Source: Fodinibacter sp038210185 (GTDB taxonomy: Bacteria; Actinomycetota; Actinomycetes; Actinomycetales; Dermatophilaceae). From it: DNA of 64,000 nt. Under the pieces are notes generated by a model. It was not told where the DNA came from. It saw only the letters and a program-made list of their open reading frames with translations, and did no database searches. Position numbers and translations under genes: made by a program. The stretch spans positions 1-64,000 of the forward strand of contig JBBQWX010000001.1 of the NCBI GenBank assembly GCA_038210185.1, given 5' to 3'. Positions 57,783 to 64,000 of this stretch are shown here, piece after piece. Numbering within the stretch: the stretch's first letter is position 1; the number at the start of each line of letters is the position of its first letter.

Positions 57783-59318
57783 ATGACTGACACGACGGTC
57801 GCCGCAACGACGCGGCTCGGGGTCGAGACCACGGGCATCGAGATCATCGACGAGGCCGAGCGTACCGCTGTGCCTCGAGACCTGTTCTGGCCGTGGTTCG
57901 CGGCGAACGTGTCGGTGTTCGGCATCTCCTACGCCGCGTTCGTGCTGGGCTTCGGCATCTCGTTCTGGCAGGCGGCGCTGGTCACCGTCGTGGGCGTCAT
58001 CGTCTCGTTCGCCCTGTGCGGCATCATCGCCCTGGCCGGCAAGCGCGGGTCCGCCCCGACCATGGTCGCGTCGCGGGCGGCCTTCGGCGTCAACGGCCAG
58101 AAGGTCCCGGGCGTCATCTCGTGGCTGACCTCGATCGGCTGGGAGACCTTCCTGGCGATCCTCGCCGTTCTCGCGACGTCGACGATCGTCGAGCAGCTCG
58201 GCTGGGGGGGTGGCACGGCCACCAAGGTCGTGGCCGCGTCCGTGGTCGCGCTGATGATCGTCGCGGCCTCCGTGGCCGGCTATCACATCATCATGCGTAT
58301 GCAGTCCGTGCTCACCTGGGTCACCGGCATCGTCACCGTCGGATACATCCTGTTCACCCTGAAGGACGTCGACTGGGCCACGGTGCAGGCTCTGCCCAAC
58401 GGCTCGTCGCAGGCCATGATCGGCGCCCTCGTGCTGGTCATGACCGGCTTCGGGCTGGGCTGGATCAACATCGCCGCCGACTGGTCGCGTTACCAGCGCC
58501 GCGACGCCTCGGGTGCGGCGATCGTCGGATGGAACACCTTCGGCGGAGCGGTCGCACCGGTGATCCTGGTCGTGTACGGCCTGCTGCTCGCGGGCTCCGA
58601 CCCGACGCTGTTGGACGGCATCCAGAACGACCCGATCGGAACCCTCGCCACCCTGCTGCCGACCTGGTTGCTGGTGCCCTTCCTCATCGCCGTCATCCTG
58701 TCGCTGGTCTCGGGCGCGGTCCTCGGCATCTACTCCTCCGGGCTCACCCTGCTCTCGCTCGGCGTGCGCATCCCCCGGCCGGCAGCGGCGCTGGTCGACG
58801 GCGTCATCCTCACCCTCGGCACCATCTACGTCGTGTTCTTCGCCGAGAGCTTCATCGGGCCGTTCCAGAGCTTCCTCATCACCCTCGGCGTTCCGCTGGC
58901 CGCATGGGCGGGGATCATGATCGCCGACATCGCCCTGCGCAAGCGCGACTACGACGACGAGGACCTCTTCGACGCCCGCGGCCGGTACGGCGCCTTCGAC
59001 TGGGTGTCGATCGGCACGATGGTCGTGGCGTCGGCGCTCGGCTGGGGGCTGGTCGTCAACAGCTTCGCCGCGGATGCCGCGTGGAACAACTGGCAGGGCT
59101 ACCTCCTGGAGCCGCTCGGGCTGGGCACCTACGTCCCCACCGGCGACGGGGCCCCCTACTGGGATGGCAACTGGCCCTACTCCAACATCGGCGTGCTGCT
59201 GGCTCTCGTGCTGAGCTTCGTCGTGACCTACGTCGCCCGGCGCGGGCGGGTGCGCCGGCAGGAAGCAGCCGCTCCGACGACCGCCGAGACCGTGGCCCAG
59301 CGCGAGCCGGCCCGGTGA
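57783..59318 (+). CDS. NCS1-family purine/cytosine permease
   Basis: The 511-residue protein has about twelve transmembrane helices and the NCS1 pattern: PRDLFWPWFAANVSVFGISY, GKRGSAPTMVASRAAFGVNG, VPGVISWLTSIGWETF, GLGWINIAADWSRYQRR and LRKRDYDDEDLFDARGRYGA. It imports a nucleobase or related compound with a cation. ATG 57783 (MTDTTVAATTRLG) gives the family length. The stop overlaps the GTG of a cysteine hydrolase, so transporter and enzyme probably handle the same substrate. Confidence 0.9.
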   Translation: MTDTTVAATTRLGVETTGIEIIDEAERTAVPRDLFWPWFAANVSVFGISYAAFVLGFGISFWQAALVTVVGVIVSFALCGIIALAGKRGSAPTMVASRAAFGVNGQKVPGVISWLTSIGWETFLAILAVLATSTIVEQLGWGGGTATKVVAASVVALMIVAASVAGYHIIMRMQSVLTWVTGIVTVGYILFTLKDVDWATVQALPNGSSQAMIGALVLVMTGFGLGWINIAADWSRYQRRDASGAAIVGWNTFGGAVAPVILVVYGLLLAGSDPTLLDGIQNDPIGTLATLLPTWLLVPFLIAVILSLVSGAVLGIYSSGLTLLSLGVRIPRPAAALVDGVILTLGTIYVVFFAESFIGPFQSFLITLGVPLAAWAGIMIADIALRKRDYDDEDLFDARGRYGAFDWVSIGTMVVASALGWGLVVNSFAADAAWNNWQGYLLEPLGLGTYVPTGDGAPYWDGNWPYSNIGVLLALVLSFVVTYVARRGRVRRQEAAAPTTAETVAQREPAR

Positions 59319-59848
59319 CCGACGCCTTCGACGACGGCTGGCTGGTCGTCGTTGACCCCCAAGGGGTCTTCGCCGACCCGGCGACCTCGCCGTGGGGGTC
59401 ACCGATGTGGGCGGCGGCGGCGCCGCGCATCGTCGAGCTGGCGGCATCCTTCGGGCCAGCCCGCACGGTGGTGACGCGCTTCGTGGCCGACCCCTCGCTC
59501 GGCGGGTCCTGGGGGCCCTACTACCGCGACTGGGCCTTCGCGCTGGTGCCTGACGACGACCCGCTGTATGAGGTCGTGCCCGAGCTCGCCGACGTCGCCT
59601 CGCACGTCGTCACGGCCGGCACGTTCGGGAAGTGGCCGGTGCTGCGCAAGCTGCTCGGTGACGACGCCCACGTGACGCTGACCGGGGTGTCGACCGACTG
59701 CTGCGTGCTCTCGACGGCGCTGCCGGCGGCGGATGCCGGTGCCACGGTTCGGTTGGTGGGCTCGGCCTGTGCCGGGTCGAGCCCGGAGAACCACGAGCGA
59801 GCCCTCGCGGCGATGGCCCTCTACGCCCCCCAGATCACCATCCTCTAG
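59315..59848 (+). CDS. isochorismatase-like cysteine hydrolase
   Basis: The 177-residue protein has the triad of this family: Asp in WLVVVDPQGVFADP, Lys in AGTFGKWPVLRKLL, and Cys in LTGVSTDCCVLSTALPAADA. It ends AALAAMALYAPQITIL. Members hydrolyse amides such as nicotinamide, N-carbamoylsarcosine or ureidoacrylate. Coupling to an NCS1 permease (GTGA overlap at 59315) suggests a nucleobase-derived amide. The substrate cannot be identified from sequence. It converges on the next gene with a 4-base overlap. Confidence 0.86.
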   Translation: MTDAFDDGWLVVVDPQGVFADPATSPWGSPMWAAAAPRIVELAASFGPARTVVTRFVADPSLGGSWGPYYRDWAFALVPDDDPLYEVVPELADVASHVVTAGTFGKWPVLRKLLGDDAHVTLTGVSTDCCVLSTALPAADAGATVRLVGSACAGSSPENHERALAAMALYAPQITIL

Positions 59849-60228
59849 CGCAGGCCCGCGAAGGTCAGCAGGGCCGCGCCCGCCGTGGTGCCGACGGCAC
59901 CGGCGACCAACCCGGCGGTCCGGGGTCCGAGGGTCGCGCCCCCGGCGAGCACCGCGCTGGTGGCCAGACCGGTGCACCAGCCGACCAGCAGGGCCGGGGC
60001 GGCCAGCCTGGCGACGACGAGAACGTCGCCGAAGTTCGGCGCGGGGTCGGCTGGTGCGTTTCCCAGCGGCGCGGACGTCCCCGACATCGCAACGAGCACG
60101 GCGGTGTAGGCCAGCAGGGCCACCGTCGACGGGGCGAGCACACCGATCGCCCAGCGCTGCGTCGTGGCCACCCGGGTCGCCTCTGCGGACCGGGCCGGGC
60201 GGGCGGAGTGCAGGGCGGCGTGACTCAT
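59845..60228 (-). CDS. four-helix membrane protein of unknown function
   Basis: The 127-residue protein starts at ATG 60228 with AAGGTGGG upstream. Its hydrophobic segments include WAIGVLAPSTVALLAYTAVL, FGDVLVVARLAAPALLVGWC, TGLATSAVLAGGATLGPRTA and GLVAGAVGTTAGAALLTF. It is Ala/Thr/Gly-rich; no family is recognised. Its TAG shares four bases with the TAG of the convergent hydrolase gene (59845-59848), so the two 3' ends overlap. Confidence 0.6.
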   Translation of the reverse strand: MSHAALHSARPARSAEATRVATTQRWAIGVLAPSTVALLAYTAVLVAMSGTSAPLGNAPADPAPNFGDVLVVARLAAPALLVGWCTGLATSAVLAGGATLGPRTAGLVAGAVGTTAGAALLTFAGLR

Positions 60229-60381
60229 GCGGCCCACCTTCTCGGGTGGGCGAGCGGCCCGGCATCCGCACTCGTACTCAGATCTGTCGAGCGGGTTCCC
60301 CGACTCCGAGCGACGTGTGCGCGGCGCCGGCCCTTCCCGGGCGTGCCAGACCGTGGGTACGTCGCACGAGGTCAGGGTGGG

Positions 60382-61512
60382 TCAGGCGGCGGGGTGCTCT
60401 CCCACGACCTGCACCGAACCGCCGTCGACGCCCTTGGCCCCGCGGACCACCTCGACGCCGCCCTCCACCGGCGCGGCGTCGGCGGAGAACACCTCACCCA
60501 TCACCCAGGTGTGGATGCCGCGCGCCTCGAGCAGCGCTGTGGCCGCGTCGACCCCGGCGGCGGGGAGCACCGCGACGAAGCCGACCCCCATGTTCAGGGT
60601 GCGATCGAGGTCGGCGCGAGGCACCGCCCCGAGGGCACCGACCGTGCTGAAGACCGGGGGCGGGGTCCAGGTCGACCGGTCGAGCCGGGCGTGCACGTGA
60701 TGCGGCAGCACCCGGGCGAGGTTGGCCGCAAGGCCGCCACCGGTGACGTGCGACAGCGCGTGCACGTCGACGGCATCCGCGCGCACCAGGTCGAGCAGGT
60801 CGGCGGAGTAGACCCGGGTGGGCTCGAGCAGCTCCTCGCCGAGGGTGCGACCGAACTCGTCGACGTGCCGGTCGAGCTCCCACCCGACGTGCGCGATGAC
60901 CCGCCGCACGAGCGAGTAGCCGTTGGAGTGCAGGCCGCTGCTGGCGAGGCCGAGCACGACATCACCGGGGGCGACGCGCTGCGGGCCGAGCACGGCATCG
61001 CGCTCGACGACGCCGGTGGCCGCCCCGGCGACGTCGTACTCGTCGGGGTCGAGCAGGCCGGGATGCTCGGCCGTCTCACCCCCGATGAGGGCGACGCGGG
61101 CCTGGGCGCAGGCGGCGGCGATGCCCGAGACGATCGCGGCGATCCGCTCGGGCACGACCTTGCCGCACGCGATGTAGTCGGTCATGAACAACGGCTCCGC
61201 GCCGCAGACGACGATGTCGTCGACCACCATGCCGACCAGGTCGAAACCGATCGTGTCGTGCCGGTCGAGGGCCTGGGCGATGGCCACCTTGGTGCCGACC
61301 CCGTCGGTGGAGGTGGCGAGCACGGGGTGGGCGAAGGCCTTCAGGGCAGTGGCGTCGAACATGCCCGCGAAGCCGCCGAGCCCGCCGAGCACCTCGGGGC
61401 GGGTGGCACGCCGGACACTGGCCTTCATCAGCGCGACGGCACGGTCGCCGGCCTCGACGTCGACACCAGCCCCCGCATAGGTGATGGACGTCGGCTGCTC
61501 GGTGTCGCTCAC
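60382..61512 (-). CDS. purM: phosphoribosylformylglycinamidine cyclo-ligase
   Basis: The 376-residue enzyme closes the imidazole ring of AIR from FGAM with ATP, the fifth step of purine biosynthesis. It has SITYAGAGVDVEAGDRAVAL, ATSTDGVGTKVAIAQALDRH, GFDLVGMVVDDIVVCGAEPL, ALIGGETAEHPGLLDPDEYD, ASSGLHSNGYSLVRRVI and HVTGGGLAANLARVLP. The start is GTG 61512 (then SDTEQPTSI). purF, its usual neighbour, is not in this window upstream. A hairpin repeat lies just beyond its start at 61536-61598. Confidence 0.93.
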   Translation of the reverse strand: MSDTEQPTSITYAGAGVDVEAGDRAVALMKASVRRATRPEVLGGLGGFAGMFDATALKAFAHPVLATSTDGVGTKVAIAQALDRHDTIGFDLVGMVVDDIVVCGAEPLFMTDYIACGKVVPERIAAIVSGIAAACAQARVALIGGETAEHPGLLDPDEYDVAGAATGVVERDAVLGPQRVAPGDVVLGLASSGLHSNGYSLVRRVIAHVGWELDRHVDEFGRTLGEELLEPTRVYSADLLDLVRADAVDVHALSHVTGGGLAANLARVLPHHVHARLDRSTWTPPPVFSTVGALGAVPRADLDRTLNMGVGFVAVLPAAGVDAATALLEARGIHTWVMGEVFSADAAPVEGGVEVVRGAKGVDGGSVQVVGEHPAA

Positions 61513-61535
61513 GCCGCGAAGCCTATCGGCGGCCC

Positions 61536-61598
61536 CGGACCACTCGGGTTGGGTGCTCAGATGGTCGCCCCGGCAGCCACCTGAGCACCCAACTCCGG
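61536..61598. repeat. GTTGGGTGCTC hairpin repeat, copy 2
   Basis: The left arm GTTGGGTGCTCAGATGG pairs with CCACCTGAGCACCCAAC with one mismatch around a 12-base loop, and the flanks GGACC/CCGGAC extend it. It matches copy 3 at 62679-62734 and the degraded copy at 44106. It lies between the divergent purM and PadR-family genes rather than at a 3' end, so a pure terminator role is unlikely for this copy. Confidence 0.8.
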
Positions 61599-61662
61599 AC
61601 ACCACCCGGCGTGAGTGCGGAACCGGTGGCGGATGGCGCCCCGAATCGCTATCTTGTGACGC

Positions 61663-62007
61663 ATGGAACCGGGCGACAGCGCCATCCTGACTCACCTGAG
61701 GCGCGGCGCCCTCGAGCACTGCGTGCTGGCCCTGCTCGACGGCGAGCCGCGCTACGGGCTCGACATCGCGCGCAGGCTCGGCAGCGACGGGGTGCTGCTG
61801 GCCGGCGAGGGAACGCTCTACCCGCTGCTCGCCCGGCTGCGCAAGCAGGGGCTGGTCGCGACGACCTGGGCCGAGTCGACGAGCGGGCCGCCCCGTCGCT
61901 ACTACTCACTGACCGCGCAGGGGCGCATCGCCCTGGCGACGTTCGAGCGCACCTGGAAGCTCTTCCGCGACGCCGTCGACGCCACTCTCCACGGGGGACA
62001 CCAGTGA
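61663..62007 (+). CDS. PadR-family transcriptional regulator
   Basis: The 114-residue protein is a PadR winged helix: LRRGALEHCVLALLDGEPRY, GLDIARRLGSDGVLLAGEGT, LYPLLARLRKQGLVATTWAE and GPPRRYYSLTAQGRIALATF. PadR proteins repress nearby genes and respond to small ligands. Its stop overlaps the GTG of a membrane protein with an N-terminal HAAS domain (GTGA), a very common pairing (PadR plus DUF1700/HAAS) in which the membrane protein is linked to the regulator. Confidence 0.9.
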   Translation: MEPGDSAILTHLRRGALEHCVLALLDGEPRYGLDIARRLGSDGVLLAGEGTLYPLLARLRKQGLVATTWAESTSGPPRRYYSLTAQGRIALATFERTWKLFRDAVDATLHGGHQ

Positions 62008-62720
62008 ACAGCTCGGACACGCGCGTGCAGACTTACCTCGACGACCTCGCCCGGATGCTGTCCGACCTCGACCCCGGGGAGCGCGACGACGTGCTCGCCG
62101 GCATCCGTGAGCATCTCGACGCCACCCTCGACGAGCACCCCGACGACCCCGGCGCCGTCGATGCGGCCCTCCTCCGCCTCGGTCCGCCCGAGCGAGTGGC
62201 CGCCGAGGCCCGCGCCGACCAGCCGAGCCGCACCCGCGAGGCGCGTGCCGGCGACATCACCTCGGCCCTCCCCCACCGGCGCTGGCTGCTCGCGGCCATC
62301 CTGCTCACGCTGGTGACCACCGTGCCGTTCACCCTCGCAACAGTCCTCGACCGGGCACTGGCTCTCGTGAACAACGACTCCGTCAGTTGGCCCGCGGCCG
62401 TCGCCCTGTTTCCCGGGGTGGTCACGATGTTCCTCACCTGGCCCCTGTGGGTGGCAGGAGTCGCCTGCACGGTCGTGGCGAGGCGACTGGCACCGAGGTC
62501 TTGGGGGATGTTGCTGGCGTGCGGACCGATCTGCTTCGCCGCCACCGCCATCGCGACGTTCTGGCGTGAGCCCGACGTGGTCAGCGCGCTTGTCAGCGTG
62601 GCGCTGCTGCTCTGCGCGACGGGCCTCACAGCCGCCACTGCACGCACGGCGTGGCGCGAGCCAACCCCTACCCGAAACCACGAGTTGGGTGCTCAGGTGG
62701 TTGCTCCGGCCGCCACCTGA
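62004..62720 (+). CDS. HAAS/DUF1700-like membrane protein whose 3' end lies in a repeat
   Basis: The 238-residue protein has an N-terminal helical HAAS-type domain (TYLDDLARMLSDLDPGERDD, VLAGIREHLDATLDE, ALLRLGPPERVAAEARAD) and four transmembrane helices (LLAAILLTLVTTVPFTLATV, PAAVALFPGVVTMFLTWPLW, SWGMLLACGPICFAATAIAT, VVSALVSVALLLCATGLTAA). The last residues, HELGAQVVAPAAT and the TGA, are encoded inside the left arm, loop and right arm of the hairpin repeat 62679-62734. The repeat may therefore have inserted at, and redefined, the 3' end. Start is GTG 62004. Confidence 0.82.
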   Translation: MNSSDTRVQTYLDDLARMLSDLDPGERDDVLAGIREHLDATLDEHPDDPGAVDAALLRLGPPERVAAEARADQPSRTREARAGDITSALPHRRWLLAAILLTLVTTVPFTLATVLDRALALVNNDSVSWPAAVALFPGVVTMFLTWPLWVAGVACTVVARRLAPRSWGMLLACGPICFAATAIATFWREPDVVSALVSVALLLCATGLTAATARTAWREPTPTRNHELGAQVVAPAAT

Positions 62721-62734
62721 GCACCCAACTCGTG
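62679..62734. repeat. GTTGGGTGCTC hairpin repeat, copy 3, perfect 22-bp stem
   Basis: The arms 62679-62700 and 62713-62734 are perfectly complementary over 22 bp around a 12-base loop (TTGCTCCGGCCG). The stem is far longer than a normal terminator, and no T-run follows. It lies between the HAAS gene and convergent pntB and includes the HAAS stop codon (62718-62720). It is the best preserved of three related copies in this window. Confidence 0.92.
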
Positions 62735-62762
62735 AGACCACGGGGCTCGAGGCCGAAAAGGG

Positions 62763-64000
62763 TCAGAGGGCCTTGAGGATGTCCTCGACGCGGTCCTTGG
62801 CGTGGCGGAACAGCTTCTGGGTGTTCTCCTTGAAGAACAGCGGGTTCTGCACCCCCGCGTACCCGGTGGCCATCGAGCGCTTGAACACGATCACTTCCCC
62901 CGCCTCCCACACCCGGATCACCGGCATCCCGGCGATGGGTGAGGTGGGGTCATCGAAAGCGGCCGGGTTGACCGTGTTGTTGGCCCCGATGACCAGCACG
63001 ACGTCGGTGCCGGCGAGGTCGTCGTTGACCTCGTCCATCTCGAGCACGATGTCGTAGGGCACCTTGGCCTCGGCCAGCAGCACGTTCATGTGCCCGGGCA
63101 GGCGCCCGGCGACGGGGTGGATGGCGAACTTCACGTCGATGCCGCGTTCGCGCAGCTTGCGGGTGAGGTCGGCCACCGGGTACTGCGCCTGGGCGACCGC
63201 CATGCCGTAGCCGGGGGTGATGACGACCGAGCGGGCCTCGGTGAGCAGGTCGGCCGCACCCTCGGCGGTGATCTCGCGGTGCTCGCCGTAGTCGACGTCG
63301 GACGCGATGGTGCCGCCCTCGACCCCGAACCCGCCGGCGATGACCGAGATGAACGACCGGTTCATCGCGCGGCACATGATGTAGGAGAGGTAGGCACCGG
63401 AGGAGCCGACGAGGGCACCGGTGATGATGAGCAGGTCGTTGCCGAGCAGGAACCCGGCCGCGGCCGCCGCCCACCCGGAGTAGCTGTTGAGCATCGACAC
63501 CACGACGGGCATGTCGCCACCGCCGATCGACGCCACCAGGTGCCAGCCGAGCGCCAGAGCGATCAGCGTGACCAGACCCAGGAGCGACGCCCGCAGCATC
63601 TCGGCGTCCTCGGGAACGAGCACGTAGACGACGGTGAGCACGAGGAACGCGCCGATCGCGCCGAGGTTGATCCAGTTGCGTCCGGGCAGCATCAGCGGCG
63701 CCGACTTGATCCGTGCCGACAGCTTGAGGAACGCCACGATCGAGCCGGTGAAGGTCACCGCACCGATGAAGACGCCGACCATCACCTCTCCCGAGTGGAT
63801 GCCGGGATAGGCCGTCTTCTCGTAGGACGAGTTCCAGCCCACGAGCACCGCGGCGAGGCCGACGAAGCTGTGCAGCATCGCGATCAGCTCGGGCATGCCG
63901 GTCATCTCGACCTTGCGGGCCCGGTCGAGCCCGATCGCGGCTCCGATGCCCATGGCCGCGAGGATCATCGCCAGCCCGAACCACCCCGAACCCGAGAAGC
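62763..64000 (-). CDS. pntB: NAD(P) transhydrogenase subunit beta, C-terminal part (runs off the window)
   Basis: The visible 412 residues contain the PntB membrane domain (SFVGLAAVLVGWNSSYEKTA, GSIVAFLKLSARIKS, GWHLVASIGGGDMPVVVSML, NSYSGWAAAAAGFLLGNDLL) and the NADPH-binding domain (VVITPGYGMAVAQAQYPVAD, VKFAIHPVAGRLPGHMNVLL, VVLVIGANNTVNPAA, VFKRSMATGYAGVQNPLFFK). The enzyme couples proton flow to NADPH formation from NADH. The frame remains open at position 64000, and the codons above the first visible Met (SGSGWFGLA) are homologous, so the N-terminal part lies outside the window. Confidence 0.93.
   Translation of the reverse strand, partial: FSGSGWFGLAMILAAMGIGAAIGLDRARKVEMTGMPELIAMLHSFVGLAAVLVGWNSSYEKTAYPGIHSGEVMVGVFIGAVTFTGSIVAFLKLSARIKSAPLMLPGRNWINLGAIGAFLVLTVVYVLVPEDAEMLRASLLGLVTLIALALGWHLVASIGGGDMPVVVSMLNSYSGWAAAAAGFLLGNDLLIITGALVGSSGAYLSYIMCRAMNRSFISVIAGGFGVEGGTIASDVDYGEHREITAEGAADLLTEARSVVITPGYGMAVAQAQYPVADLTRKLRERGIDVKFAIHPVAGRLPGHMNVLLAEAKVPYDIVLEMDEVNDDLAGTDVVLVIGANNTVNPAAFDDPTSPIAGMPVIRVWEAGEVIVFKRSMATGYAGVQNPLFFKENTQKLFRHAKDRVEDILKAL

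Noticed and set aside
57564..59447. 627-codon minus-strand ORF over the NCS1 permease
   Set aside because: His/Asp/Arg-rich low-complexity composition typical of the complement of membrane-protein genes; no ribosome binding site or homology.

Overview
The window is very GC-rich, densely coded DNA from a high-GC Gram-positive bacterium, most likely an actinobacterium of the Intrasporangiaceae type. That placement is an inference from gene content: an F420-dependent glucose-6-phosphate dehydrogenase, a FolP2-type dihydropteroate synthase homologue, DUF3073, SigE-family and SARP/AfsR regulators, a LigB-like DNA ligase, UDP-galactopyranose mutase, many GTG starts and many ATGA/GTGA overlaps. No rRNA, tRNA or CRISPR array was recognised.

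Layout. 1-5.1 kb: a divergent methyltransferase/HxlR pair, a frameshifted LURP-one gene, an aminotransferase that has lost its PLP-lysine segment, and an RraA-like protein. 5.8-11.6 kb: amphi-Trp protein, DUF2252 protein and a 1225-residue repeat plus beta-propeller protein of unknown role. 11.6-13.9 kb: a gene graveyard (ABC transporter, MDR oxidoreductase and response-regulator remnants). 13.9-20.4 kb: an AfsR-like SARP regulator divergent from a tightly coupled five-gene operon, with an 11-bp-spaced direct repeat between them. 21-29.5 kb: an eight-gene operon headed by an ArsR-type regulator that encodes a hydrogenase-4/complex-I-like membrane complex in the same order as M. tuberculosis Rv0081-Rv0087; its large subunit lacks the NiFe cysteine motifs. 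A three-gene membrane module lies just upstream. 31.9-35.2 kb: glycosyltransferase, UDP-galactopyranose mutase and a frameshifted methyltransferase. 36.5-39.5 kb: an ECF sigma factor and its membrane partner, bracketed by inverted IS630 sequences. 40.3-44 kb: DNA ligase and a DUF1989/YqcI pair. 44.2-52 kb: kdpFABC-kdpDE, in which kdpB and kdpC each carry one in-frame stop. 52.2-57.3 kb: enoyl-CoA hydratase, CoA transferase, FolP2, Fgd and a Leu/Phe/Val dehydrogenase. 57.5-64 kb: DUF3073, an NCS1 permease coupled to a cysteine hydrolase, PurM, a PadR/HAAS pair and the C-terminal part of PntB.

Two families of palindromic intergenic repeats recur: a 34-nt GTAC-bounded unit (two clusters of three) and a hairpin with arms resembling GTTGGGTGCTC (three copies). 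One copy of the hairpin supplies the stop codon of a gene. An unusual number of otherwise intact genes carry a single indel, nonsense codon or small deletion; either local gene decay or sequence error could explain this, and it affects how several calls should be read.
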